From: Massospora cicadina
Lineage: Eukaryota; Entomophthoromycota; Entomophthoromycetes; Entomophthorales; Entomophthoraceae
Direction: 5' to 3'
DNA length: 64,000 bases
NCBI GenBank assembly: GCA_022478985.1
Contig: JAKSZP010009550.1
Location: 31,501 to 95,500, forward strand
Made by a program: the position numbers and the translations under genes. The notes below the pieces were generated by a model. The model was not told where the DNA came from and did not search any database. It saw only the letters and a list, made by a program, of their open reading frames with translations. Of the stretch, positions 44,658 through 57,099 are shown piece by piece (within the stretch, counting starts at the first letter, position 1; each line of letters starts with the position of its first letter).

Positions 44658-45095
44658 CTATCTCCTCCTCCGAATATCAGCTAGGCGCATTGCCACTAAG
44701 TCTGAGAGAATGTCTGGGTGTGAGATTTGTATAAACATTCGTGGAAGCTGTGAGGGAGCAACTTTAACTGCTTGGGCCAGTGAGCGGAATAAATGAACAT
44801 ATTCCTCCAATGAACCCTTCCCCTGAGTTGTCAACAACAAATCTGACCAGGCTGCATCTTGGCCCACATTGGGACAAGCAACATGATAAACCAACTTGAG
44901 ACAATCATCAAGTTTCTCAAGCAAAGTCTCTTTCTTGTCCAGGAGAGCTCTAACCCAGGTGTCAGACTTATTGGTTAAATCGTTTAAATCTTGAGAAATT
45001 TGATCAGCGAGTGTAGGAGTCCCTCCCACTACCATGGTTAGGCAGCCTTTAAAACAAACCTTGTCTAGAACCTCATGAGCTTTTCCTAAAACCAT
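44658..45095 (-). pseudogene. T8 gag
   Basis: A 145-codon open stretch reads DLNDLTNKSDTWVRALLDKK, AWSDLLLTTQGKGSLEEYVH, LFRSLAQAV, the shape of a Ty3 gag domain. Between it and protease (44254) further gag sequence is decayed and no zinc knuckle could be seen. The order gag-protease-RT fits. Confidence 0.7.
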
Positions 45096-45324
45096 AGTTC
45101 TCAGGAGAGCTGAACGGAACTGACTTTAATTGAAGCAGCTTCATAGTTAACAGGCACTGGTAGCCACCCCTTCATCATCCAATAAAATTTCGCTCAGCAG
45201 GAACACCAACGAAAAGATGATAATCAGCATAGTAGTTGGATGCTAATATTTAAGCAGGTAAGAGGGCTTAAATAGCATTCTCCTTTAATACTTCTCACAT
45301 GAATTAAAAGGTATGTGAGTTCTG

Positions 45325-46222
45325 TGTAATGTACCAGACTGGCTCTTTCCAGTAGTTGACAAAAGTGTTGGGTAACACCAACCAGGTGACTGTTCACAAC
45401 CCATAAGCATCCCAAATAGAAACTCTAGATGCCCGCATACCACTATTTTGAGGGTGTTTAAGACCTTTAAATAGTTTATTATGATACTTATCTCTGCCAG
45501 CGCCCCTTGACCCCAGGAGAGGGCATATAGGGGTTCTACCAAGTGACTGAGTAAAGTATCTTGGCTCAGGATAACTTGCATTCACTATAGTATATCCTGT
45601 CAAACAAAAATAGGAAATTTTAGAACTTTATAAGTTAGATTTTTATTTAGCAGAAACCGCGTATTTACACAGAATTGAAAGATGAATCTCTCTAATTCCC
45701 ATATAAATGCTTTTGAAAATGTATAAAACTTTTTAGGTCTATTAGATTAACAATGATGTCAGTTTATGAGCTTAGCAAATTGTATGTATATAATTTCAGT
45801 GTCCACACCAATTTTAGAGGGCATATTTATAGGCATGATCCTCCAGGAATGATTGATTATTATCTGAATGATGAAATGGAGCACATCTTCATTTTCTTTA
45901 TATCAGGTTTTTTTAAATGTGATTCGTGTGAATTACTCTGTTCATTTGGAAATTTCATAATTTTGGAACCCCTATCTATAGATTGATCCCAAAATTTTAC
46001 TGGCTGAGCTTGATTACCACTAATGTCAGATTAACCATATGATAAATGCCTCAGAACTTCAAATCTTTGATCAGTTAGATCCATCAAAAGCATTAAGAGG
46101 TCTTCGTTCATTGCTAGGTTGGGCGCCAATTCTGTGTGCCCACCTAAAATGCAATTATTATTTTTTATTAACATAATCTTAGATTAAATTAATGTGGTAA
46201 AAAATATCCTATACCATCACAC
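45325..46222 (-). repeat. 5' LTR of T8
   Basis: On the minus strand it starts near TGTGATGGTATAGG and ends near GTACATTACA. A conventional primer-binding site is not obvious; CTGGTACATTACACAG at the inner edge is a weak candidate. Confidence 0.8.
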
Positions 46223-46223
46223 C

Positions 46224-46400
46224 TTTAACTCAATGAAGGTGAATTTACATTCTGGAGACCAGAGGAAGTCCATCCCGCTTTGTAGTAGGTGCAACAAGGT
46301 CTCAGTTAGCTGTTCAGATTTCTGTGTAAACTTGAAGTAGTATCCCACTGTTGAGTAGTGGTAACCAGATTATGGTTCTAAAATATCTGCTATCACTATT
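46224..46400 (-). pseudogene. T7 RNase H, N-terminal piece
   Basis: The minus strand reads STVGYYFKFTQKSEQLTETL and LHLLQSGMDFLWSPECKFTF, then IELK at the T8 edge. This is the GYYRKFI...L..F.W...C..AF..LK block at the RT/RNase H junction. It continues across T8 at 34760. Confidence 0.75.
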
Positions 46401-46941
46401 GATTAATCAGGAGCCACCGTTAATTGAATCATTTAATTCAAGGGTTTCAATTTTATTGGTTAAATATTCATCAGACCAACTTACGTCAGGCACCCTTGCC
46501 AGCTAATTAAGCCTGGTTTAACTTTCAATTATTCAGTGGATTCCATTAGTTGTGGTTTAGTTTCATTGGGTACCCTTGCTGACTGTTTTTTAATTCAACA
46601 TACTTCAAAATTTGGTTTCATTTATATTCATCTCTAAAAATGAGCTCCTCAGCGTCCAGCAGTTCCAAAGCAACAGGCTAGATTGCCAATAGTTTTATAG
46701 TACAAATAAAGGTTATATTTCTAAGTTGTGCTACCATATGATTAGGTTAAGCTCTTATGATGTACAGTAATTTCTAGAGTACCAGGGATAAACCATGATA
46801 TATTTTATTCACTTTTGATTTGCCAGTGACTAATGCTGAGTTTAAATTGATAGTTAATAACTGAGTTTTTAGGATCTACCAGTGACTAAAAGCCAAGGAT
46901 AAATTTACAGATATAATTATAAAGATTCTGGCAGATGATGA
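46400..46941. other. Unassigned stretch
   Basis: No clear motif. A short plus-strand frame (ATGAGCTCCTCAGCGTCC at 46640) is Ser-rich and soon stops. Confidence 0.3.
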
Positions 46942-47409
46942 TGTTGAGATTTGAGATGATAAGCAAGCCAAAATCCCTGGCTCTTGAATTGAGCCTCAAC
47001 AGACAACTCTTGAACCAGTGTGAATGGAACCTTATCCTGAAGGCACCGAAACTAGATTCAATCAGGAAGCATCATGCATATCAGAATTGATGGAATCAAC
47101 TTCAGGATTCCATCCCCACTTCCTGAATCACAAGAGGCGCCACCCCCACTGCTGTGGTCACAAGGATAATGCAGTGCAATGAGGGCGCCGTCTAGGCGGT
47201 CAATTTGGAAGGCAGTAAAAGGCTTTGATCCTACGGGGCCATGAAGGTCCCTGAGGCACCTTGTCCCCACACGCCCTATAAATATTGACGCTTTCTAACA
47301 CAATAAAGTAGCCTATATTCTCTCCATCTTTTCGTTTTTCAAATTCTCCACTAATTTTCAGCTTTAAGTCCATTTTCAGACTTTGGTGACAGTCAAGAGA
47401 ACTGTTACG
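46942..47409 (+). repeat. Solo LTR of the T10 family
   Basis: It matches the T10 5' LTR (58005-58472) end to end: TGTTGAGATTTGAGATGATA versus TGTTGGGATTTGAGATGATA, the TATA-like CCCTATAAATATTGA, and CAGTCAAGAGAACTGT at the end. No T10 internal sequence adjoins it. I saw no clear target duplication. Confidence 0.85.
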
Positions 47410-48080
47410 CCAATAGGTGCCAAGGATAATAATTTTGATTTCTGGCTGACGTTGCCAATGATTTATAATTTAGGGTTACTTTGGGACAATAATGAGGATT
47501 TCTGTAGGATAAATTTTGAGTTTTCAGTAGGTTATGCCAATGAGGTTTGATGAGTTTCTGACAGGTTTCGCTGCTGAACTTTAAGGTTGTAGCCTTAACA
47601 AATGTATTACGTATTTTCTTAACCCAGGATCTAATATAACCTAAAGATATAGTGAAGGTTAGTTAGGTGGGCTGATCAGCTATAAAAGCCCCCACCTTTT
47701 ATTCTAGATTAGAAAACACATTCGCCTACTCCTATTTATAAGTTGATTTGCTCCTGTAAATTCTGAGTAGGTGAAAATATTGAATGGATAGATTCTGGGA
47801 GAAGCATCTAGGGAGTGGTTGGCGCTACCACTCCCCACCTGAAGTTACTTGAAACCTCTCGTGGATTCACCAACTTGCTGCTTAACAAATGAGGGACAAA
47901 GGACTGAATGCACCTTGGGTAGGTATCACAAGGGCTGGTCAAGTCCACCCTGGATAAGGGTGAAGGTGCCAATCTACTGATGTCAGTACTCCTCTTAGTA
48001 AAGTTGTTGGTGTGCTGGTTGAGGAGTTGCTGCTGCAGACTAGTAGCATAGGGTTTCAATAAATGCGGCGTATCAAGGGT
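47410..48080. other. Unassigned stretch
   Basis: A TATA-like GCTATAAAAGCCCCC at 47680 could be an old LTR promoter. The minus frame 48059-47808 has no family resemblance. Confidence 0.3.
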
Positions 48081-48950
48081 TCACCAGTCTTAATACTGTT
48101 GATCATGGAACACTAGCTAAGATCCTGAACTGTTGAAAAATGAAAATTTACAACACTCACAACGCCTAAAAATCCTCGTACATTGCATTTGTTCTTGATC
48201 CCTCATTTGATTAACAACTTCAAGTTTATGAGGCTTATTTTATATCCTCTAAGTATCAACAATGTGACCCAGATACTCCATTTTGTCTTTATATAATTGG
48301 CACTTACTAGGCTTTATTTTTTGTTGAGCCTTGTCTATTTGCTTAAAGACTTCCTCTAAATGGGACAGATGTTGCATGAAGGTTCTTGAAAACATATCAA
48401 TATTGTTGAGATACACTAAGACACAGCTCAATTAATATTTTCTAGTATGATGTCCAGGCTCTTTGAAAGGTGTCTAGCACGTTACATAAACCTTGGTGCA
48501 TGAGCGTCAGTTGATACAGTTCTTGTGAAATGATAATGGCGCACTTCTCCTGCTCTGCCATTAGTAGTCAATTTTACAATAGCTGCTAATGAGATCCAAG
48601 GCAGCGAAATGCTCAGCTCCTCTTAATCAATTGAGAGCTTCATCTATATGTGGATAAGGATTAGTTTTTTATGTATATTATTCAAGAGGTGATAATCACT
48701 AATCTTTTTGGAAACATTCTTTTCTTAACAATATGTGCAGTACTGGCTCAGGGACTATGAGAGTTACAACTATTTCTTGTCATAGTAATTAATTGAGACC
48801 TTTCTGTATAACTTTTATCTTCTCAACTACGTTGTATAAGTTGAAAGCATATGGGACAGGCACCCTGTTGACAATGTGGTGCATGATACCTTTTGCGCAC
48901 CATAAGTCATAATCATTGGCAACATATATATGTGCGTATTTTTAAAAGCC
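48080..48950 (-). pseudogene. T7 reverse transcriptase
   Basis: In shifting frames on the minus strand: FAALDLISSYCKIDY (about 48610), then SCVLVYLNNIDMFSRTFMQH (48431-), HLEEVFKQIDKAQQKIKPSK and CQLYKDKMEYLGHIV. The catalytic box is YLNN instead of YLDD. After that KLEVVNQMRDQEQMQC and FLGVV mark the start of the RNase H link. Confidence 0.75.
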
Positions 48951-49518
48951 AAAATTTTTATTCTTTTGTTCTTACAGGCTTTCAAAAGATCTTGTAACAT
49001 AATCGCACATGCGTAAGGAGTGACATTGGGTAGGCTGAAATTTGACAGTTCTCCAACGCTTTCATTTTTTAGGACCTCATCTCAGAGGCAGTAGATGAAC
49101 TTATCCAATCTTTTGTCATTTGTTATAGTAATCTTCTGAGCAGTCATATTAGCCAGAAGCACAAAGATCTAATAATTCTCAGAGACAATTAGACCAGAGT
49201 CTGCATCTAGTTCAATTTAGGACTTTTCCCATGGGGAATAATTTTCTCTTAGTAATTCATCCTAAAGTTTCAGAGACAGTCCTGTGTTTTTAATTTGCTG
49301 TTCCCCAGGGAGTATTTCACAACTGGAGCAGGCGCGTAAGAAGAAGCTCCTTGGTCTTTCAGTGATGATAGGGGAGGGGCTTGACTACAATAACCAGTCT
49401 GGTGATAATGAGAATGAATTATTCCGTTGGTGTAAGTCGCATTAAAAAAGTATTTCAATTAGCAAGAATATCCTGTTCATCCTTATAGTAATGAAGGGGC
49501 AAGATCTGATTAAGGATC

Positions 49519-49749
49519 TTAAAATATATTATCATAGTTGAGAACTGCTCCATGAAATTTAAAATATCTCATGTCTGTTAATAATAAATAGTTCTGGGTG
49601 GAAAACACTATGGCAGGAGAGCTGGCTTTAAGAGATCCAAACCTTATGGGCAGGGCACTGTAGGCTCTTTCACTGATGTTGCTCCATGGGCCTGCAGTTC
49701 CATAAAGTTTCGATTTGTCACATTGGAGGTAATTTTTAGCTTTTTGCAA
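49519..49749 (-). pseudogene. T7 protease region
   Basis: YGTAGPWSNISERAYSALPI and RFGSLKASSPAIVFSTQNYL match the T5 protease (FGTAALNNT, AYSSLPIQIGKLI, SAPVVVL). The active-site Asp block upstream could not be read. Confidence 0.6.
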
Positions 49750-50699
49750 AATGACTTGAGATCATTTTAACTGGATCTCTGCTGTCAACTATTGTGCAAA
49801 CTTAGATCTTATTTACAAGTATGTCAATATATTTACAATCAAAGAAGTTATTTTTGTTCTCGCTTAATGAGAACAGCAGGATTATCAATATGATCAATCA
49901 TGGTTTTAATCTTCTCACTAACATCTAGGAAATGGGTGTTTAAAGTTTTAAGTGGTAGGGCAACTTTGACTCCTTTCAAGGGACGTAATTCACTCAACTC
50001 ATATGATTCCCCAAATATAGCTTGTTCTAAAAATTGTGTAGTGTTAGGGCTGGAGATAATTTCATGGCTTTCCTTTTCAAGTTCAGCTCACTAGATTTGG
50101 CTTACAGAAAGCAATGGACAATAATTGATTTGATCCTGCTTCTGAGGCTGTATAAATGATGTGTGATAATAAAGTATCCCATCTCTAATTGTTGACTGTC
50201 TTTTCCTTGGTCCTCACCATCCGCATGCAAAGCAATATAGTTTATGTTGTACTGTCTTGGGACAAATGGCAGCATAGGGCCCCTTAGACTCACAGATCCA
50301 TCAAGTAACTTCATAGAGGCTTCACTGAAGGTTTAAATTTCCACATCAAGTATAACTAGTTCTTCTAGGCTCTTAGTTTTACCTTGTTGGGGTTGGCGTG
50401 ATTGTTACATGTCTCTACATTTTGTGGACCAATGGTAATCTCACATTGTCTAAGGTATTCAATCATCGCAGATGTATCTAAATCCATAGTTAATATAGGC
50501 AACAGTGAGCGGTGGAGCTCATGGTAAATCTTAGTAGCGTTTTAATGCAATCTTACATTGAATTCAGCCATAACCTTTGGTCCCAAAGGGACCTGTGCTT
50601 ATTGTAAAACCAAATGCTTAAATCAGTGATAATATCATTTTTTTATAATTGAATTGTTAAGAACTCAGCCTTTCAAGTAGTCATTTTGGGGGCTGCCAA

Positions 50700-52100
50700 A
50701 TTTGCGTATTACAGCAAATTAATGTCCATTTAACTCCAATAACTCTAGGGTAGGTAAGGCATGATAAAATATCTGCTTTGATATAGACAATTCATCATAA
50801 TGGTAGCTTTAAACAGATTGTTTGCCTCATGCATCATAATTCTAAACATTTTTATGAAATATTGAACATCCCCATGTCAATCAAATTTAAGTAGGTTGAT
50901 GGGGTTGAATCGCTGACATGAATGGAATAGCATGCTGAAGGTGGCAGATCTAAACGCGTCCTGAGAAGATCTAACGTGAGGTCACAAGTTGCTGGATTCA
51001 CCAGCATATCTTCACAACTGAGTAGAGGGACCCAAAGAAGGGGGTAATGTCAATAGGGCGGCCAGCGTGGAACGTTGGGGCTGAGCAATTTCAGCTTGAT
51101 AGACTCTAATTTAAGGGGTTCATCCTTGACTGGTTTAGAAACTTTCTTAGGAATGTACTAAAATTTTGCATTGGCACCATTCATCATTCAGGTCAGCTTC
51201 AATGTTTTGCTCCCATTCATCCATTCTTAATCCTGTTCTGTAAGTTCTCTGAACTTCTTAATGTGGTAATCTCATTTTATAGTCCATGAGCCAGATACCA
51301 GAGCTATAAATTCTCAGCCTTTTGACCCTTGTTGACATCCTGTAGCTTTTTGGTGATATGGTAGAGATCATTACTGGTCTGTAAAACATCCCCTAATTCA
51401 GTCAAGGAGACACAGGAGCTCTTTAAGTTGTCAATGTCTTAATGCATGGCCGCCTGCTGGTACCAAAGGTGTCTTAGTTCTTCCTGGAGGATATTGGTCA
51501 CTTCAGCAGTACTAACAATGTGGTGAATGGCAACTTGCATCTCCAATTGCGCATAATGGCTGCGTTCCTCGACCACTCTAGCTTTCTGGACTTTTATTAT
51601 TGCAGTGTTTGGTGCAATCCTAGTCTCTGTTTAGAACTGTTTCATTTTGTATAATTATCAGGCAGTAACTCCTCTTTCATTCATAGCTTGCCAACTGATC
51701 TTGATTATGTTCTAGTTCAGTTGCCAATATATCCATCCATTGTTGAGGGATTTTATGGATGAGCTTGTGATTTAATTTGATGGCATGTCATATTCCTTGG
51801 AAGTGTTGATCGGATGATCATGTAAGGAGTGCATAGCATCCACATTTTGTTCTTTTTCATTGGAATACCTACATGACTAAAGCATAATAACGGACTATAG
51901 TCATCTGAAAATTGCGCATGGTGGGCTACAAGTACCCTATAATGTATTGACTTAGACGCTTGATGCTGTATAGAAATAACAACACTTAACTGCAATTGAT
52001 GTCATTGAATTGCTCTTAGTCTTTCTATAGTTGGTTTTAGTTGTGTCAGCAATAGAATAGGGAGGGCATAAAGTCAGATGACTTGCAACTAGATAGCTGG
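50700..52100 (-). pseudogene. T7 gag
   Basis: On the minus strand, around 51560-51270, a long register reads AQLEMQVAIHHIVSTAEVTN, ILQEELRHLWYQQAAMH and LTELGDVLQTSNDLYHITKK, with heptad-like Leu/Ile, a probable coiled coil. PIDITPFFGSLYSVVKICW (about 51060) fits the start of a gag domain. Heavily decayed. Confidence 0.55.
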
Positions 52101-52320
52101 AATCTTTGTAGCAACATATGATTGATCTTTTGAATCTGCTCTGGGATAAAAGTGCATGAATAAATCCTATAAAGCGAGGAGAATAGCTCCATTTTAACTT
52201 GGAATGGGCAGCTGATAAGGGATATGTGGTTTGACATAAAACATAATAGCTTTTTCATTTCAATTATCTTCTTCTCTGGAATAATACTTCATGTTGCTGA
52301 TAAAATTAAAATTGAATAAG

Positions 52321-52339
52321 CCCCCTGTAGTGAGTACCA
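52321..52339 (-). other. Primer-binding site of T7
   Basis: The minus strand reads TGGTACTCACTACAGGGGG, next to the inner edge of the 5' LTR. It is the same CACTACAGGGG type as in T3, T4, T5 and T10. Confidence 0.65.
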
Positions 52340-52342
52340 TGA

Positions 52343-52888
52343 TGTAGTGCGTGAGACTGAGCAATGCTTTCACAGATATAGTCCCTTTCTAGAACTTCTT
52401 TAATCCTACTTTATTGTATAGCCTCTGTTCAATGACAAGGTCAAATCTGCAGAATATGTTTAATGATCTTATTATACTCAATATGGCTTATATTCTTGGG
52501 ATAGTAAATCTCTACTCCAAGATGGGCTTATGATAAAATTAACATACTTTTGAGACAATAATGATACTCTATCTATATGAATTTAGGAGTATTTATAATG
52601 GACTCTCTAACCACAGAACATTGATTTTCTCACTCTACTTTCTGAAATTATTGGGAAGTACAATGGTCACAATGAGTACATGATAACGATAAAGATAATT
52701 CTCATTTATAAAGGAAAAAGATGAAGAGGGTAGATGTCACAGTATGACAGTTCTGGAATGCTTTTTAGCCTAAGAGGTAGGTTTAATCATTAGCTCATTT
52801 TAGAAGATGGCCAATCACGTTCATTCTTGTTCCATTCATCAACAATAGATAGTTAGATATTCAAAGTTAAGTCAACGCCTTTGACACA
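52343..52888 (-). repeat. 5' LTR of T7
   Basis: It pairs with 32499-33053. On the minus strand it starts TGTGTCAAAGGCGTTGAC. The outer edge abuts a perfect hairpin at 52889. Confidence 0.75.
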
Positions 52889-52922
52889 CCATACTTTAGG
52901 CTTTAAAGAGCCTAAAGTATGG
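52889..52922. repeat. Perfect 14-bp inverted repeat at the T7 edge
   Basis: CCATACTTTAGGCT, a 6-base loop TTAAAG, then AGCCTAAAGTATGG. With a two-base bulge the arms extend into ACAC/GTGT, so the stem includes the last bases of the T7 LTR. Confidence 0.9.
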
Positions 52923-55840
52923 CATGTGTGGGGTTTCCCCAAAGAGTGACCTAAAAACTTGAGCCTGCACCTTTCTTAACCATAGTTTATATATTCTTTC
53001 TTTCCATTAGCCGCTCTAGCCTCCTTTTTGCCTTACCTTGTGACTTCCCTAAAGCACTAAGGTCTTGTCATGTAACAAAAACTTAAGCTCTTATGGCTTG
53101 GCTCCACCCTATTGCTCTAGCCTTTTCTTATCATGTTTGTGGCGCCACAACTTCCAGGTAATAATGCCTTTCTCACCAAGTTCATTTCATTTAAATAAAA
53201 ATAAAGGCTACTTTGTGGTTTTATCTTGCTTACCTGTAGTTCTTTTTAGTGTCCAAGTCTCCCTGATTTAAGGAAGATTTTTAGATGCATCAGGATCTAA
53301 TTCTTACCTTGAGTTTTCAGTCTATGTTCTGGGAACTGATTGGCGTCATCAGTTGGCACTAATCATGAGGCAATAATGTTAATTATAAACCAGATGTTTT
53401 AATTATTACACAGGGTGTTATTTTCAAATGGATTCATGGTAGGTTCCTTTGTGCCTATGTTCCCTTACAAGCAGAATTTCGAGGGGACGCAGTTAGATTT
53501 GTGATGGCATACAATCTGAACCTGTCAAAGATCTAATTATTTATTGATTTAACCCCCATTCTTTAAAATCAAACATTAATGAGACAATTAATATATCACT
53601 TAATGAGTTGATGAAAAATGGCAAAAACAAATTAAGGGGATTTAAAAAATTTTATAAGTATGACCTGGACTGAGCCACTGATTAAAACCTGACTAAAACT
53701 ACATCCTGAATTCTAGAGCTGCAATATGAAAGCCCCATGAAAATAGGGGCATGACACTTTGAATATTGAATTTGGAGGATGTCCAGTGCTCATCCCTAAT
53801 ATTGGATGATAAGTGTAAGTCTGATTTAAGAGGGCCCAGGCACTCTCTATGTCACAAGGCCCCCACCCATCCTATAAACATTGAGTGTTTTTCCTCAATC
53901 AGTTGATTCTGAATTCAATCTTATAATTTATTAAGCGTATAATTTATATTCCTCTAAGCTTTTTTAACAATAATGATAATAGTCAAGGCCACAGATAGTG
54001 GCCAATTGCCAATACTACTGGAGTATAAGTTGTTTAGCCATTGCTTTTAAGAGCCAATCTACCACTTGGGATCATAGGATAGGAATCTGGAATTTCTGAA
54101 CATAAAATCTTCAGGCAACTAAAACATCAACTCTTTGGCTCTACTATAATAGTGAATCCAAAACAAGGTTTACTTTTTCTTTGATAGCTAAGGTTTAATA
54201 ATTTTAAAAAATTTAGAAAGTGTTTTCTTTTAGAAAAAGTAAAACTATGTTAAAAAATATTACTTCTAGATGTTTTTTTGTATTTTTGGGTTAAAAGTTA
54301 TGATGTAATTCTATATTTTATAGTCAAAACATATCTAAAAGTCAACATTTATAAATAACAGAAGAGTATAGTTTTCTTTAAGTTTGTTGTATTTGTAGTA
54401 TAGAAATTTAGTTACCTTTTATATAGAATAGTATATCTTTGGTATTACATGACAATATGGCAAAAAACATTTTATAATTTGGGTTAGTGGTGCTTACTTT
54501 CGAGGATTTGGTATGGTTAAGACATCTTTAACTTGGTGAACATTACATCCAAAGTTTTATCACAGTAGATGAACTTTAAGTTGGAGACAATCAATAACTG
54601 TGTTGGTATTTTGCACCAAGAAACTAAACTGAGATAGTGAATCTCAAAGTGTTCCATGGAGTTCATGGCCTATCAGAACACAGTTCATGGAGGTTTAGTA
54701 GGATTTATCCTCATTTCCCATTAATTTTAAATTCCATTTTCCCTAATAATTGATGCAGTATCATCCTCAGGTTGGCCCGCCTCAGGAAATTTAAAGTAAT
54801 ATTAATTTAAACTCTATGTTTTTTTACTAGATACTTTTCTAAAAATTATATTACACAATGAGTTATTTATATTTACCTCAATGTAATTTAAGTAAACATT
54901 CTTATTTTATGCTTTTAAGTTATCTATTTAGGTCTTGGAAATTGTAGTTATAGTATATTATATACTAAAATTAATAAGAATTAATTCATGAGGAAAATTA
55001 TAGTTCAACTTTAGTATAGAATTTAAAAATGCTTTTTATTTGATTTATATATACAAAGGGGTGTTAGCATGGCAGGATGGTTGTCCTACTTTCACCACCT
55101 GTCAAGGAGAGTGTTAATAAGACCAGCCTGAAGCTCTGGGTGAGTAACATTCAAACCTTCAGCCAGAATACCTCAGGTACAGCCATCCATATTGATGGAT
55201 GAAAAATGAAAAAGGCAGCCACAAGGACTAGTCAAGATTTCCAGAATTGGAAATCATTGCTATCAAATGTTCAACAGACTCCAAAATTACAAATAAATTT
55301 GTATATTTTTAAGAAATTTTTACTGAAACCAAAAATGGTGGAAGGGGAAAGATGTCATGGCCTGATGACATGATTGAGGGTACCACTGTAAAGATAAAGC
55401 TAGTCGTTAGGAGGCCAAAACGATAAAATTAGCAGGCCTTCCTGACCTCAAACATACCCTGGACCAGCGCTGGGTTCATGCCCAAGTATATGCCCAGGTT
55501 GTCCTAGGGGATGTGCGCAATTCTCAGCCCTGTGTTATGGCAAGGGCGTTAAAACGGTTTAGCTATATTCTTAACGTCATTGATTTGATTTAGTTGCTTT
55601 GTAGTGTGGGGTTTTAAAACCCATTTAAATTTTTTGAAATTTCTAACTTGGGTCAGGTGTGCCTACAATCAATAACTTGAGTTTGGTCAATCTCAAGATA
55701 TAGGACCCTAACCAATGTAAGCGTGCGCCTATTGGTGACCTGGGCTTAGCACCACATCAACCATTTGCACCCATCCCCAATTGTTTAAGTATGTTTCCTC
55801 AATACCAACCTTCCTCATTGGTCAACTTCCTTAACAAACA
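52923..55840. other. Unassigned AT-rich stretch
   Basis: No coding motif found on either strand. Around 53830-53900 a CCCACCCATCCTATAAACATT block resembles the TATA region of the T10 LTR, so an old solo LTR is possible. Confidence 0.35.
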
Positions 55841-55846
55841 TTCCTG

Positions 55847-57090
55847 TTAGCTTACATTTTTTAAAATATGGTTTCTTGGGAGAACCTGTGCGTGGACCTT
55901 CTCAAGGAGGTCTCTAACAACGTTGGCCGTTTTATTATAACAAAGATGTCTACTATATCTGGTGCACTGCTGGGCCGCCCTGATCCCCTCCAGATCAAGG
56001 CACCCAAGCACTACAACAAAGATCTCCGCTTGGTTGTGGACTTCCCTTGGGGGTCCTACCAAGTACTGTTATTTATTTGCTTTCAACTACTACATACAGC
56101 GTTGTAAAGCTTTTCCCTGAGTTCCTTTTGCTCCGGCATCCTTATAAGTGCCTTTTTATCCTCATTCCAATGACTAGTTCCCTAGATGTGTGGCTGTGCA
56201 TCTTACACCACCTCGCTGGGAATGGGAGAGTTACAGATACTCTTCTTATAAAAAAGGAGCAACAATGGTAGCTGTCAGGGAAAGCTACCTAAATACTCAA
56301 AAAATGGGGAATGGAAACTAAGTGCAATGTCATCAAGATATTTCACTATTTGGTTCCAGTGGATCATCATCCCAAGTGTTTTGATACTAACTCAGATCTG
56401 ACCTGATTACAGATTGGTATATAATTTGTTAACGAGAATATTTATTACAATGAAGCTTCACTTGGCGCAATGATGATGATACCTTTGGCAAATAGCAGGT
56501 TGCGCCCATGGCCAAGTCACATATGGCTGGCTCCATTGGGTGCTAAAAGGATTGACTACGCCCATACCTGTCAGGAAAGGCTTATTTGAAAAATGGCGGG
56601 AAATGCTAGCAGATAATCAATCTTGCACCAGAAAACTAACTTGCGGAATTATTTTTCAGCAGAATATGACTTAACTTTCTCAGTGGAGCTCAAATCTGTG
56701 GATACTCCCTACTGGGAACCCGTGCTACCTACCTTCTGCTGGCGATGGCTTCTACTCTCGACCACCTCCTGGCACAGCCTCTGAATTTTGCCCACAACTC
56801 TTTAATGATACATATGGATGAAAGAGGCATAATTTTTGGGGATACGCTGTTACCCACCTCTCATCTACCACATGGGCTAAATTCTCAAGGGCAATAAGAG
56901 GGAAGGCCTCCAACTTTCTCCGCTTTTTTGTTTGGAATGGAAATTTCTCCTGATCTAGCTGCAGGGGTCGTTCCACAAGGCTTACATCATTCTTCCCTTT
57001 TGGGATGGGGGAGTACCTCCAGTTGGAACTTGGGCCAGTGCAACTTTTTTGTGCGCCTTGAGGGAGCTTAGTTGCCAAGATGGAGACGAC
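55847..57090 (-). other. Possible 3' part of T9, unassigned
   Basis: The minus-strand frames 57147-56752 and 56062-55847 follow the T9 chromodomain but show no known domain. A purine-rich AAAAGGGAAGAATGA followed by TGTAAGCC (minus strand, about 57000) could mark the T9 polypurine tract and LTR start; no partner LTR is available in the window to test it. Confidence 0.3.
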
Positions 57091-57099
57091 CTTCTGGGG

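Larger units (their letters stand above)
34766..46222 (-). mobile_element. T8: chromovirus nested in T7, carrying LINE L2
   Basis: LTRs of about 890 bp (34766-35652, 45325-46222); gag, protease, RT, RNase H, integrase and a chromodomain in minus-strand order. It sits in T7 RNase H between the codons of ELK and LTL. Flanks CTTCT/CTTTA look like an imperfect 5-bp target duplication. LINE L2 splits its integrase C-terminus. Without L2 it would be about 6.1 kb, a normal chromovirus length. Confidence 0.85.
32499..52888 (-). mobile_element. T7: Ty3-type element split by nested insertions
   Basis: LTRs of about 550 bp lie 20 kb apart. Its 5' half (gag, protease, RT) lies at 48.1-52.3 kb and its 3' half (RNase H, integrase) at 33.1-34.76 and 46.2-46.4 kb. 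T8 (with LINE L2) accounts for 11.5 kb of the gap and a solo LTR sits at 46942-47409. A doubt remains: the RT end at 48.1 kb and the RNase H start at 46.4 kb both contain the FLG...GYY block, so the halves may come from two copies of one family. No clear outer target duplication was seen. Confidence 0.6.

Noticed and set aside
53065..53271. 68-codon plus-strand frame as a small gene
   Set aside because: No motif, no neighbour context, and this length is expected by chance.
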